Shown in pieces: positions 16,122-25,238 of a stretch of DNA of 64,000 bases. The position numbers and the translations under genes were made by a program. Position 1 is the stretch's first letter. Each line of letters starts with the position of its first letter. The notes under the pieces were generated by a model. The model was not told where the DNA came from. It worked only from the letters and a program-made list of their open reading frames with translations, and made no database searches. Origin of the DNA: Glaciibacter superstes DSM 21135 (lineage in GTDB: Bacteria > Actinomycetota > Actinomycetes > Actinomycetales > Microbacteriaceae); the NCBI RefSeq assembly GCF_000421145.1, contig NZ_ATWH01000002.1:186001-250000 (forward strand). The letters are read 5' to 3'.

Positions 16122-17716
16122 TGCCGGCACAGGTCAGTTCAGCGCTGCGGCGATTCACGCAGGCGATCCGCGAGTTCAGTATCGCGCAGCGCACCGTCGC
16201 TCTGATCGGCGTCGCCGTGTTGGTCCTCGGCATCGCAGCCCTTGCCATGTGGGCCATGAAACCGTCGTACACACCATTGTTCTCCGGGCTGAGCGGATCG
16301 GACGCGAACATCATCGTGGATCAGCTGCGTACAGACGGTGTGGAGTATGAGCTCAGTGACGGCGGCGCGACGATTCTGGTTCCGGAAAGCGTCGTCTACG
16401 ACCAGCGATTGAAGGCCGCCGCCGCCGGGCTGCCGTCCTCCAGCACCGAAGGCTATTCGCTGTTGGACAAGATGGGCGTCACCTCCTCCGAATTCCAGCA
16501 GTCTGTCACCTACAAGCGCGCCCTAGAGGGCGAATTGGCCTCGACCATTCAGGCGATGAGTGGCGTCAAGGCGGCCTCGGTCCGGCTGGCGATTCCCGAA
16601 GAGACGGTCTTCGCGGCTGAGAAGAGCGACCCGACGGCATCCGTCTTCGTCGAGACCCAGAACGGCGTCACCCTGAGCACGGACCAGGTGCAGGCGGTCG
16701 TGCACCTCACCTCGGCGTCGATCGACGGCATGTCGCCTCAGGACGTCGCTGTGATCGATGCTCAGGGCATCGTGCTCTCGGCCGTTGGCGTCGGTGCCAC
16801 GGGCGGCGCGGATCAGCAAGCATCCGACTACGAACAGAGGGTCACCACAGCGGTCCAGGCCATGCTCGACAAGGTCGTGGGGCCCGGCAACTCCACGGTC
16901 GCCGTCGCTGCAGACATGAGTTATGAAACCGCACAGGTCACCGAGGAATCGTTCACGACCCCGGAGCAGGGTCCGGCTCTGAACGAAGCTGTCAAGACCG
17001 AGACCTACACGGGAACCGGAGGAGGGGCGGCAGGAGTCCTCGGCCCGGACAACATCGCAGTCCCAGCGACAGGCGGCGGAAACGGAACCTTCACCTCTGA
17101 GGACACCACCCGAAACAACGCCATCAACAAGGTGACGGAGTCGCGCACCATCCCGGCCGGGGCCATCAATCGGCAAAGCATCTCCGTCGCCGTCGACAAG
17201 GAAGCCGCTGCGAACTTGAACGTCAACGACGTCTCAGCGCTCGTCGCTTCTGCCGCAGGCATCGACATCGCCCGCGGTGACGACGTGACCGTCGAGGTCG
17301 TCGAGTTCAATAGCACTGGGGCGGCGACCGCAGCGGAGGCCCTCGCCGCTGCCGAAGCGGCAGCGGCGGCCGAACGGACGGCCGGAATCATCCAGACGGT
17401 GATCATGTCAGCAGGCATCGTCGTCCCGTTCGTGCTCGGTCTGATCCTCTACGCGCGTCGCTCAAAGCGACAGAGCAGGGAGACCATCGAAATCGGCGAG
17501 TTGAACGGCACCAGGTCGGCTCTCGGAACCGCCACCATGCCGATCGAGCTCGGGGCTGCGACAATGCCGCTCGGCCTCGACCCGAGTCCGAGCGTGAACT
17601 TCCAATCGGCCGCGGGCAACCGTAAACGCGCGGACATCGACGCCCTCGCCGAGCGCGACCCGCGAAAGGCCGCGCAGTTCCTCCTCGGCCTCACCGATGA
17701 CAGGCAGCCGGTATGA
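16121..17716 (+). CDS. fliF: Flagellar MS-ring protein FliF
   Basis: A 531-residue membrane protein. The first transmembrane segment (TVALIGVAVLVLGIAALAMW, residues ~27-46) is followed by PLFSGLSGSDANIIVDQLRT and the ring-building motifs (GYSLLDKMGVTSSEFQQSVT; YKRALEGELASTIQAMSGVK). The second transmembrane segment lies near residues 425-445 (TVIMSAGIVVPFVLGLILYA). The C-terminal tail ends in DIDALAERDPRKAAQFLLGL, which binds FliG. Its end overlaps fliG by four bases. Confidence 0.95.
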   Translation: MPAQVSSALRRFTQAIREFSIAQRTVALIGVAVLVLGIAALAMWAMKPSYTPLFSGLSGSDANIIVDQLRTDGVEYELSDGGATILVPESVVYDQRLKAAAAGLPSSSTEGYSLLDKMGVTSSEFQQSVTYKRALEGELASTIQAMSGVKAASVRLAIPEETVFAAEKSDPTASVFVETQNGVTLSTDQVQAVVHLTSASIDGMSPQDVAVIDAQGIVLSAVGVGATGGADQQASDYEQRVTTAVQAMLDKVVGPGNSTVAVAADMSYETAQVTEESFTTPEQGPALNEAVKTETYTGTGGGAAGVLGPDNIAVPATGGGNGTFTSEDTTRNNAINKVTESRTIPAGAINRQSISVAVDKEAAANLNVNDVSALVASAAGIDIARGDDVTVEVVEFNSTGAATAAEALAAAEAAAAAERTAGIIQTVIMSAGIVVPFVLGLILYARRSKRQSRETIEIGELNGTRSALGTATMPIELGAATMPLGLDPSPSVNFQSAAGNRKRADIDALAERDPRKAAQFLLGLTDDRQPV

Positions 17717-18732
17717 CCGACGCGTTGGACCTTCTCACCGGACCGCAAAAAGCGGCAGTCGTTCTGATGAATATGGATCAGGAACGAGCGGTGCTGGTCA
17801 TGAAACAGTTCACAGAGGCCGAGGCGGAGGAGATCGTTTCCGAGATCGTGCGCATGCGGCGGGTCGACGCAGCCGTCGCAGAGCGTGCCCTCGATGAATA
17901 CCACCAGCTCACTCTGACGGGGACCATCAACTCGCGCGGCGGCCGGGACGTCGCCGTCGGCCTGCTCGAGGCGTCGTTCGGTGCCGACCGCGCGGCCGGG
18001 GTCATGAACCGGGTCGCCTCTTCGATGGCCGGCAAGGCCTTCGAGTTCCTCGACTCAGCTGAACCAGGTCAGGTGGTGACCCTTCTCGACGGCGAACTGC
18101 CGCAGACCATTGCCCTGGTGCTCGCGCACCTGCGGCCAGAGCATGCCTCCCTGGTGATTTCCGGGCTCGACGACACCATGCGCACCGATGTGGCGCAGGG
18201 CATCGCCACCATGGGCAGCGCAACCCCTGAGGCAGTTCGCACAGTCACCGAGATTCTGAAGGGACGCGCAGGAGCCGTCGTTTCGTCCCGGGAATCGCTG
18301 GAGGTTGTCGGCGGGGTCGAACCCCTGGTCGAGATCATCAACCGGGCGAACGTGGCGACAGAGCGTGCCCTCCTCGAAGGACTCGAACTGCGAGACCCAG
18401 AACTTGCCGCCGAAATCCGCTCCCGCATGTTGACCTTCGCGGATATCGTCAAACTCGATCACCGTGACGTGCAGCAGGTACTGCGCGGAATTGACACCTT
18501 CGTGCTGGCAACCGCCATGAAGGGCAGCTCGGAATCCGTCATCGAGGTCATCAGGACCAACTTGTCTGAGCGCAACCGGACCATTCTCGACGAAGAGATC
18601 GTGAACATCGGACCCGTCCGCATGTCCCACGTTGAGGAAGCACGTGCCGACATCGTTCGAGCCATCCGCGATCTCGAGGCCCAGGGTACGATCACCGTTC
18701 AGCGCACAGATGAAGACGAGTATGTCTACTGA
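17713..18732 (+). CDS. fliG: Flagellar motor switch protein FliG
   Basis: A 339-residue C-ring protein. The N-terminal FliF-binding domain begins LLTGPQKAAVVLMNMDQERA, the middle domain follows, and the C-terminal torque domain includes ERNRTILDEEIVNIGPVRMS followed by HVEEARADIVRAIRDLEAQG. These carry the charged residues that interact with MotA. Full length compared with E. coli FliG (331). Confidence 0.95.
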   Translation: MTDALDLLTGPQKAAVVLMNMDQERAVLVMKQFTEAEAEEIVSEIVRMRRVDAAVAERALDEYHQLTLTGTINSRGGRDVAVGLLEASFGADRAAGVMNRVASSMAGKAFEFLDSAEPGQVVTLLDGELPQTIALVLAHLRPEHASLVISGLDDTMRTDVAQGIATMGSATPEAVRTVTEILKGRAGAVVSSRESLEVVGGVEPLVEIINRANVATERALLEGLELRDPELAAEIRSRMLTFADIVKLDHRDVQQVLRGIDTFVLATAMKGSSESVIEVIRTNLSERNRTILDEEIVNIGPVRMSHVEEARADIVRAIRDLEAQGTITVQRTDEDEYVY

Positions 18733-19330
18733 GGCCGCGTTTCTCGCCACACCCTTTCCCCGGCTGGGCGACGACGAGACGAGACGGATCGAACGGGTCG
18801 CGCGCGCCCAGGGACACGCGGCCGGATACACCGAAGGGCTCCGTGCGGCGCAGGCGGAGATCGACGCCCGCAGAGCCGAGCTGGAAGCGGACCATGCTGC
18901 GCGTCAGGTCCGGGCCCAGCGCCAAACCGATTCCGCGCTCGCGCTACTTGGCCGGGCGGCAGAGGCGCTCAACTCGCGAACGCTCCCCATACTCGAGGAG
19001 CTGCGCCGGGAGCTTGCAGCGGCAGCCGTCGAACTGGCGGAAGCCGTCCTCGGTTACGAATTGGCCGACCACGAAACCGCGGCCCACGCCGCACTCGATC
19101 GGGTGTGTGCCGCCGGCGACCCAAGGCTCGTGCACACCGTGCGGATGCATCCGGACGACGTCAGCCTGCTCGCAGCGAACGTCGGTGCGACGACCGGCAT
19201 CGAGCTGTCCGCCGACCCGTCATTGGCGCGCGGAGACGCCGTCATGGAATTCCCAGACGGTTATCTCGATGCCCGCCTGGCCTCTGCCCTGGCCCGGGCA
19301 AAGGCCGCGCTGCTTGGGGCGAACCAATGA
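18722..19330 (+). CDS. fliH: Flagellar assembly protein FliH-like
   Basis: The ATG at 18722 overlaps the fliG end by 11 bases (a second in-frame ATG at 18710 is possible) and gives 202 residues. The N-terminal half is a coiled coil with the GHAAGYTEGLRAAQAEIDAR repeat-like motif of FliH. The C-terminal half matches the V/F-ATPase stator-like FliH domain (ELAEAVLGYELADHETAAHA, VRMHPDDVSLL). It regulates the FliI ATPase and lies between fliG and fliI with a four-base overlap to fliI. Confidence 0.88.
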   Translation: MSTEAAFLATPFPRLGDDETRRIERVARAQGHAAGYTEGLRAAQAEIDARRAELEADHAARQVRAQRQTDSALALLGRAAEALNSRTLPILEELRRELAAAAVELAEAVLGYELADHETAAHAALDRVCAAGDPRLVHTVRMHPDDVSLLAANVGATTGIELSADPSLARGDAVMEFPDGYLDARLASALARAKAALLGANQ

Positions 19331-20661
19331 CCATGACGGGAAGCCGCATGCGGCTGCGACTCGACTCCGCGCGTGCCGCCGCCCGCCCGGAGCGCGTCGG
19401 CGTCGTGACGTCGATTGTGGGCCTCGGAGTCGAGGTGAGCGGCGTTCGCGCCGCTATCGGCGATCTCATCTCGATCGGTGACGACCCCCGCATCGATGCC
19501 GAGGTCGTCGCCACAACGCGGGAGGGGCTCCGGTGCATGCCACTCGGACGCCTGACCGGTGTCAACGTCGGGGCGCCGGCGCGTTCGTCCGGTGCACCCC
19601 TGCTGGTTCCAACCGGCGGTGGGCTGCTCGGCCGGGTTCTGGACGGGCTGGGGCGCCCGATCGACGGCAAGGGACCCCTCGACATCGACACGATGGTGCC
19701 GCTGCACAACGAAACGCCATCGGCCATGCACCGCGCCCGCATCGACACAGCATTGCAACTCGGAGTCCGAGCCCTCGACACGCTCACCACAGTCGGAAAA
19801 GGGCAGCGACTCGGGCTGTTCGCCGGTTCAGGGGTCGGTAAGTCTTCGCTGTTGTCGATGATTGCCAGGGGCACGGATGCGCAGGTGTCCGTCATCGCCC
19901 TCGTCGGCGAGCGCGGCCGCGAAGTGCGCGAATTTCTCGAAGACGACCTCGGCCCAGAGGGCCTGGCCCGCTCCATTGTCGTGGTCTCGACCTCGGATGA
20001 ACCGGCGCTGATGCGGATGCGCGCGGCCTTCGTCGCCACCAGGATCGCGGAATCCTTCCGGGATGCCGGCGCCGACGTGATGCTGATGATGGATTCGCTC
20101 ACCCGCGTTGCCATGGCGCAGCGGGAGATCGGGCTGTCGGTGGGGGAGCCGCCCGCAACACGGGGATACCCGCCGTCGACCTTCTCCGTGCTCGCGCAAT
20201 TACTCGAGCGCGCGGGCACCGGGCGGACCGGTTCGGTGACGGGCGTGTACACGGTGCTCGTCGACGGTGACGACCACAACGAACCGATCGCCGATTCCGC
20301 CCGCTCCATTCTCGACGGACACGTGGTGCTCGACCGGAAGCTCGCCATCGTCGGGCATTTCCCCTCGATCGACGTTCTCGGATCGATCTCCCGGGTCGCT
20401 TCCAGAGTGAACCCGCCGGAGCGGACCGCCCTCGCCAACTTCCTCCGAACCGTGCTCGCCGCGCGCGCCTCGGCGAAAGACCTTCTCGATGTTGGCGCCT
20501 ATCAGCCGGGGACCAATCCCTTAGTGGATGCGGCCGTCGACCACGATGGCGCAATCAACTCTTTTCTGAGACAGCGCATGGACGACCAGACACCAGCCGC
20601 AGAGTCCTGGGACCGGCTGAGTCGGCTGGTCGCGTTGCCCGGCATGCGAGGCGGTCACTGA
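19327..20661 (+). CDS. fliI: Flagellum-specific ATP synthase FliI
   Basis: The ATG at 19327 overlaps the fliH TGA (ATGA), giving 444 residues. The Walker A is GLFAGSGVGKSSLL, the Walker B region is DVMLMMDSLTRVAMAQREIG, and GEPPATRGYPPSTFSVLAQL is the family hallmark shared with type III secretion ATPases. It energises and unloads export substrates at the base of the apparatus with FliH and FliJ. Confidence 0.96.
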   Translation: MTMTGSRMRLRLDSARAAARPERVGVVTSIVGLGVEVSGVRAAIGDLISIGDDPRIDAEVVATTREGLRCMPLGRLTGVNVGAPARSSGAPLLVPTGGGLLGRVLDGLGRPIDGKGPLDIDTMVPLHNETPSAMHRARIDTALQLGVRALDTLTTVGKGQRLGLFAGSGVGKSSLLSMIARGTDAQVSVIALVGERGREVREFLEDDLGPEGLARSIVVVSTSDEPALMRMRAAFVATRIAESFRDAGADVMLMMDSLTRVAMAQREIGLSVGEPPATRGYPPSTFSVLAQLLERAGTGRTGSVTGVYTVLVDGDDHNEPIADSARSILDGHVVLDRKLAIVGHFPSIDVLGSISRVASRVNPPERTALANFLRTVLAARASAKDLLDVGAYQPGTNPLVDAAVDHDGAINSFLRQRMDDQTPAAESWDRLSRLVALPGMRGGH

Positions 20662-21095
20662 TGGGGCGTGCATTCGCGTTGGCCGGGCTGCTCCGCCTCC
20701 GCCAGCTGCAAAAAGATCAGGCTGCAAGCGAACTTGCTCAGGCTCTGGCCCGCGCGAGCGAGAACAGTGCCCGCCGATCCGGGGTTCGCCGGGCACTCGG
20801 CGGGACACCGACCGAAGCGACGAGCACGGAAGCCATCTACGCGATCGCGGCCGCGCGGGCATCTGCTCGAAGCATGATCTCCGACCTCGACTCCCTCGGG
20901 CGCCGGCACGAGGCAAACGCCCACGACGCCCAGTTGGCCTTCAGCGCGGCCCTGCGTACGTCACGCGCTCTGGAGAAGCTGGAGGACCGTCATTCGGCGG
21001 CGGTCGTGAACGAGGACCTGCACGCCGAACAGATAGTCCTCGATGAGATCGCCTCGACCGCGTGGCATCGCGAACGGAAAGGGACGCCGCAATGA
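20661..21095 (+). CDS. fliJ: FliJ-like flagellar export coiled-coil protein
   Basis: A 144-residue coiled coil rich in Ala, Arg and Glu (LRLRQLQKDQAASELAQALA at the start; ALRTSRALEKLEDRHSAAVV near the end) that fits FliJ in length, predicted helix pattern and position after fliI. FliJ is the stalk that couples FliI to FlhA. The insertion ARRSGVRRALGGTPTEATST in the middle is less helical than in E. coli FliJ. Both ends overlap neighbouring genes. Confidence 0.8.
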   Translation: MGRAFALAGLLRLRQLQKDQAASELAQALARASENSARRSGVRRALGGTPTEATSTEAIYAIAAARASARSMISDLDSLGRRHEANAHDAQLAFSAALRTSRALEKLEDRHSAAVVNEDLHAEQIVLDEIASTAWHRERKGTPQ

Positions 21096-21805
21096 CGATG
21101 ACCGACGCACTGGGGAGAATCGAGCAGATTCAAACGACTCTGCTCCGAATGGCAGACCCCAAGCCGCCCGTGATCGCCACCGACACGAAGACGGCCGGAG
21201 CCTTCGCTGAGGCGCTTGCCAACGTCGGTACCGTCGGCATTCCGGATGCCGGCGTGACCAATCCCGGTGGAGCGAGCGGAACCGACGTGGTCGCCGCAGC
21301 CAAGAAGTATCTCGGCGTTCCCTACGTCTTCGGGGGCGAAGACAGCAGCGGAATGGACTGCTCCGGCCTGGTGCAGCGGGTATATGCCGATCTCGGCATC
21401 GAGGTTCCCCGGCTGGTCTCTGGTCAGATGACCATCGGCACCGAGGTGGGTTCGCTCGCCGAGGCGCAGCCTGGTGATCTGATCGTCACAGCCGGAGGAG
21501 ATCACATTCTGATCTACGCGGGAGACAACAAGGTCATCCACGCGCCGTACGAGGGTAGGACGGTCAGCCTGGTCAACGCATATATGACGGATGCCGACAT
21601 CGTAACGATCCGCCGGGTGATCCCGGAAGGCAGCACGGCAGCGAGCACTGCCGCAAGGATGTCTTCAATTCTCGGCGGCACCGGTTTGGGCGGCAGCGCA
21701 TTGGGCGGCAGTGGCTTTGGCGGCAGTGGTTTCGGGAATCTCGGCGCGAGCTCGGATGTCCTGACAGCGGCATTGGCTCGCTTCAACGGGGGAGTGGCGC
21801 GATGA
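21092..21805 (+). CDS. NlpC/P60 peptidoglycan hydrolase in the flagellar operon
   Basis: The ATG at 21092 overlaps the fliJ stop (ATGA), giving 237 residues. Residues ~65-180 form an NlpC/P60 domain: AAKKYLGVPYVFGGEDSSGM followed by DCSGLVQRVYADLGI holds the catalytic Cys, GDLIVTAGGDHILIYAG the His. There is no signal peptide, so export through the flagellar apparatus is likely. The C-terminus has Gly-rich repeats (LGGSALGGSGFGGSGFG). Position and activity suggest it opens peptidoglycan for the rod, the job of FlgJ in Gram-negatives. Confidence 0.9.
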   Translation: MTMTDALGRIEQIQTTLLRMADPKPPVIATDTKTAGAFAEALANVGTVGIPDAGVTNPGGASGTDVVAAAKKYLGVPYVFGGEDSSGMDCSGLVQRVYADLGIEVPRLVSGQMTIGTEVGSLAEAQPGDLIVTAGGDHILIYAGDNKVIHAPYEGRTVSLVNAYMTDADIVTIRRVIPEGSTAASTAARMSSILGGTGLGGSALGGSGFGGSGFGNLGASSDVLTAALARFNGGVAR

Positions 21806-23442
21806 ACAGTTCGCTCGGAGTTCTCGCATTGACGACGCCCGCGGTCGGGGTGGTTCGCCGCTCCGGCGATGCCCAGGCAGCTGGAATATTCGCTGCAGTC
21901 ATGGTCGAAGTGCTCGACGAGCACCAGGGCGCTGCTTCCGGGCGCGGGCCGGCAGGTGCTGCCGCGGATCCGACACGACCGTCGTTCGCGATGGGTTCCG
22001 AATCGGCTCCCACAGGATTTTCTCCTGCAGCACAGGCCGTCGCATCATGCGACACCGGCTCGGCGGGGACAGCCATCGCAGCCGTTCCGACTGATGTTGT
22101 TCCGGCTGACGTTCTTCCTCCCGACGCCGCTGAGCCTGGTGTGACCCAGCCAGTGGTAACCGGAGTGGAGCCCCTCCCGCCGCACACAGCCGTTGCTGGC
22201 ACGAACGCCGCTGCGCCAGCAGCGGTAGCCACGGTGAACGTCGCAGCCGTTGGAACGTCACTGAACACCACGGCAGGCACGGCGGTTGCAGGCACGGCGG
22301 TTGCAGGGTCGGGGGCTGCCGGCGCGGCCGTGCCCACGCCGGCGAACGGCGCCGGTGGTACTGCCGCCATTGCTTTGGAAGTCGGAGTGCCGCGCACGAC
22401 CGTGCAGACAACGGCGGTGGCGACTGGTGCGGTGCCGACAGGTTCCGTGCCGACAGGTGCTGTGCCGACGAATACAGCATCATTGGACTCCACGGGCGCA
22501 CACGCCGGGATGGCCTCGGCTCAGGCGAATATTCAGCCAACGACGCAATCGGGACCTCCGGCAGCGACACTGGCCACCCAGCCACAAACAACTGCTCAGT
22601 CGCAAAACACTGCTCAGTCGCAAGGTATGGCCCAGGCCCAGGCGACCCTTCCGCCGAGCAACGCTATGAAGGCTGAGCCGACCCCCGTCGCAAAGACGCC
22701 AGCGGCATCGGCGGAACGTTCTGCTACCGCCACTGCAGCCGCCACCGCAGCCGCAACCACTTCTGCGCCCAACCCGGGACCCTCTGCTTCGCCTCAGTTC
22801 GCATCGTCCGTCCCAATCGCGCACACCGCCGCCGCCGCTACTGCTGCAACCACCGCCGTGGCCCCAGCAGAGAACAGCACACCGATTCCGGCCGCGCTCG
22901 GCATCTCCGACCGCTCAAACGACCGCTCAAGCGGCATGCCCGTTCCCGTGCAGAACGCCTCCGTCCAAGTCGCGGCCACCGTTGCGACGCCGGCTCCACA
23001 GGTCGTGCACCACACGCCTCCCGCATCGCTGCCGCTCACACCCCAGATTGCCGGACCAATCTTCACTCTCGCCGGCGCAAAGCCCGGCGAGCACATGATG
23101 ACCATCAGCGTCGCGCCAGACAATCTCGGCCCTGTAACTGTGCGCGCGCACCTGGGCGCCGATGGGTTCAGAGTCGAGTTGTTCGCCCCAAACGATGTGG
23201 GGCGTGAGGCGCTGAGAGCGATCCTCTCCGATCTGCGCCGCGATCTCGCCGGATCCGGAATGAACGCCAACCTCAGCCTGTCCTCGCAGAACACCCCATC
23301 GGATCCTGGCACCGAACGGCAAGGCAGGACGCCGGCCGACACACAGGGCCCGTCAGAAGGCCACCCGCCAGAACCTGCTGTGCAGGATGCCTCCAGAACT
23401 ATCACATCAGGGACGGCGTCGACGCTCGACGTCCTCGTCTGA
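21802..23442 (+). CDS. fliK: Flagellar hook-length control protein FliK
   Basis: A 546-residue protein. Residues ~1-400 are extremely rich in Ala, Thr, Val and Pro with many short repeats (GTAVAGTAVAGSGAAG; AQSQNTAQSQGMAQ), as expected for the flexible ruler domain. The C-terminal ~110 residues carry the Flg_hook domain (LAGAKPGEHMMTISVAPDNL; GPVTVRAHLGADGFRVELFA). It measures the hook and switches export specificity by acting on FlhB. It overlaps the hydrolase gene by four bases. Confidence 0.88.
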   Translation: MNSSLGVLALTTPAVGVVRRSGDAQAAGIFAAVMVEVLDEHQGAASGRGPAGAAADPTRPSFAMGSESAPTGFSPAAQAVASCDTGSAGTAIAAVPTDVVPADVLPPDAAEPGVTQPVVTGVEPLPPHTAVAGTNAAAPAAVATVNVAAVGTSLNTTAGTAVAGTAVAGSGAAGAAVPTPANGAGGTAAIALEVGVPRTTVQTTAVATGAVPTGSVPTGAVPTNTASLDSTGAHAGMASAQANIQPTTQSGPPAATLATQPQTTAQSQNTAQSQGMAQAQATLPPSNAMKAEPTPVAKTPAASAERSATATAAATAAATTSAPNPGPSASPQFASSVPIAHTAAAATAATTAVAPAENSTPIPAALGISDRSNDRSSGMPVPVQNASVQVAATVATPAPQVVHHTPPASLPLTPQIAGPIFTLAGAKPGEHMMTISVAPDNLGPVTVRAHLGADGFRVELFAPNDVGREALRAILSDLRRDLAGSGMNANLSLSSQNTPSDPGTERQGRTPADTQGPSEGHPPEPAVQDASRTITSGTASTLDVLV

Positions 23443-23474
23443 ACACCGTCACCGCCGAAGAGGAGAAACGAACT

Positions 23475-23933
23475 ATGCCAATCGACGCAGTCGCCACCAA
23501 TCCGACCGGGATGTACTCGACGGCGCCTACCAGGGTGCCGAAACAGACCATGGACTCCGAGGTTTTCATGTCGCTGCTGGTGACTCAGCTTCGCAACCAG
23601 GACCCGAGTTCCCCCATGGACACCAATCAGATGATCTCTCAGACGACGCAGCTCGCCATGATGGAAAAGCTCACCGAGATGTCGATGACCAGCAACGAGA
23701 ACTTCTCCCTCCAAATGCGCATGGCAGCAGCTTCCCTCGTCGGCCAGGAGGTCAGCTACACGGGCCCGGACGACATCACGGTCACCGGAATCGCCACCTC
23801 GGTCTCCTATGCGGGGCCGGTGCCCATGGTCACTGTCGGTGAGGAAGACATCCCTCTTGACGCGATCTCAGGCGTCACCACACCGCCTAACACGACCGAC
23901 CCGACCACGCCCACAGCTCCCACCAACAGCTAG
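23475..23933 (+). CDS. flgD: Flagellar hook assembly (capping) protein FlgD
   Basis: A 152-residue short FlgD. The diagnostic N-terminal motif is present (FMSLLVTQLRNQDPSSPMDT followed by NQMISQTTQLAMMEKLTEMS). The C-terminus is reduced to a small beta segment and a Thr/Pro tail, so the large tudor/FnIII domains of E. coli FlgD are missing, as in many Gram-positives. AGGAGA lies upstream of the ATG. It lies between fliK and flgE. Confidence 0.93.
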   Translation: MPIDAVATNPTGMYSTAPTRVPKQTMDSEVFMSLLVTQLRNQDPSSPMDTNQMISQTTQLAMMEKLTEMSMTSNENFSLQMRMAAASLVGQEVSYTGPDDITVTGIATSVSYAGPVPMVTVGEEDIPLDAISGVTTPPNTTDPTTPTAPTNS

Positions 23934-23962
23934 TACTATCCCTCCAACCGAAAGGCAGAACC

Positions 23963-25132
23963 ATGCTTCGTGCTCTTTACTCCGGAATCTCCGGGCTCCG
24001 CTCCCACCAGACCATGCTTGACGTGACCGGCAACAACATCGCCAACGTGAATACCACAGCCTTCAAAGGTTCAGCGGTGCGGTTCCAAGACACACTGTCC
24101 CAGATGTCGCAGGGCGCCGCTGCCCCACAAGGCGGAATCGGTGGCGCCAACCCGGCCCAGGTCGGCCTCGGCGTGCAGGTTGCCGGAATCTCGACCAACT
24201 TCGTGCAGGGGTCAGCACAGTCCACCGGTCGCGCGACCGACATGATGATCAACGGCGACGGTTTCTTCGTCACCAGCCTGGCAGGGGAGACCCGCTACAC
24301 CCGTGCCGGTTCCTTCGACTTCGACGCCGACGGCCGGCTGGTGACGGCGGACGGCGCTATCGTGCAGGGCTGGAACGCCGTCAATGGGGAGATCAACGGG
24401 ATGGGAACGATCGGCAACATCTCCCTCCCGCTCGATGCCGTCGCGCCGGCGAAAGCCACCGACAACGCCGCGCTCGGCGGTAACCTGCCCTACGATGCCG
24501 CAGTGGGGGACACGATCGTCAAGGACATCCAGGTCTACGATGCTGCCGGAACCGCGAGCATGCTCGAACTGACGTTCACGAAGACTGCAAACGCCGGCGA
24601 ATGGGATGTGTTCGAGGGGGCAACCGACATCGGACCGATCACATTCGCCGCGGACGGGTCGCTCACCACAACGGCGCCTTTGACTGCGGGCGCCATCACC
24701 GTCGACGTGGCGTCGCTCACGGGGTACGCCGAACTCTCCACCCTCGAGTTCGTGAGTCAGAACGGCCGCGACGCCGGCGTGCTGGAAGGATTCAGCATGG
24801 CGAAGGACGGCACCCTCGTCGGGTCGTACAGCAACGGTACGTCCGAGGCGCTCGGTCGCGTCGCGTTGGCGACGTTCGCCAACCCCGGCGGCCTCGAAAA
24901 GACCGGCGGATCTTCTTACCTCGCGACGTTCAACTCCGGAGTCGCGGAACTCGGTACCGCCAACACCGGCGGGTTCGGCTCGCTGTCGAGCGGCAGCCTG
25001 GAGATGTCGAACGTCGACCTCTCTCAGGAGTTCACCAATCTGATCATCGCTCAGCGCGGTTTCCAGGCGAACGCCCGCATCATCACCACGTCAGACGAGA
25101 TTCTGCAGGAGCTCACCAACTTGAAGCGATAG
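23963..25132 (+). CDS. flgE: Flagellar hook protein FlgE
   Basis: A 389-residue hook protein. The N-terminus (MLRALYSGISGLRSHQTMLD-VTGNNIANVNTTAFKGSAVR) and C-terminus (SNVDLSQEFTNLIIAQRGFQ-ANARIITTSDEILQELTNLK) are the paired D0 motifs. The centre holds the hook D1/D2 beta domains (RYTRAGSFDFDADGRLVTAD). AAAGGCAG lies upstream. A terminator hairpin follows 12 bases after the stop. Confidence 0.95.
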   Translation: MLRALYSGISGLRSHQTMLDVTGNNIANVNTTAFKGSAVRFQDTLSQMSQGAAAPQGGIGGANPAQVGLGVQVAGISTNFVQGSAQSTGRATDMMINGDGFFVTSLAGETRYTRAGSFDFDADGRLVTADGAIVQGWNAVNGEINGMGTIGNISLPLDAVAPAKATDNAALGGNLPYDAAVGDTIVKDIQVYDAAGTASMLELTFTKTANAGEWDVFEGATDIGPITFAADGSLTTTAPLTAGAITVDVASLTGYAELSTLEFVSQNGRDAGVLEGFSMAKDGTLVGSYSNGTSEALGRVALATFANPGGLEKTGGSSYLATFNSGVAELGTANTGGFGSLSSGSLEMSNVDLSQEFTNLIIAQRGFQANARIITTSDEILQELTNLKR

Positions 25133-25144
25133 TCACCTCGAGTC

Positions 25145-25183
25145 GTCAGGCCACCCGGTCGCTTCCTTACCGGGCGGCCTGAC
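25145..25183 (+). terminator. Hairpin terminator after flgE
   Basis: A 15-base stem (25145-25159 with 25169-25183, one mismatch, core CAGGCC and ACCGGG arms) with a nine-base loop lies between flgE and flbD. There is no T-run. It implies that flbD-motA-motB is at least partly separated from the flgB-flgE transcript. Confidence 0.7.
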
Positions 25184-25238
25184 TGGCCGACAGTACCGGT
25201 CGACGGCTGGCAGAGCCGCTTGAACAGGGGACGACTCG

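Noticed and set aside
19448..19455. Antisense GCCGATAG inside fliI
   Set aside because: No TAAC at the right spacing and inside a coding region on the opposite strand.
21655..21745. Possible CRISPR-like or direct repeats (GGCGGCAGTGG units)
   Set aside because: They encode the Gly/Ser repeats at the end of the NlpC/P60 protein, have no spacers and are in frame.
25167..25193. TTAC-N15-GCCGACAG as a fifth sigma28-type promoter before flbD
   Set aside because: Two differences from the invariant four sites, and it overlaps the flgE terminator stem; kept only as a remark.
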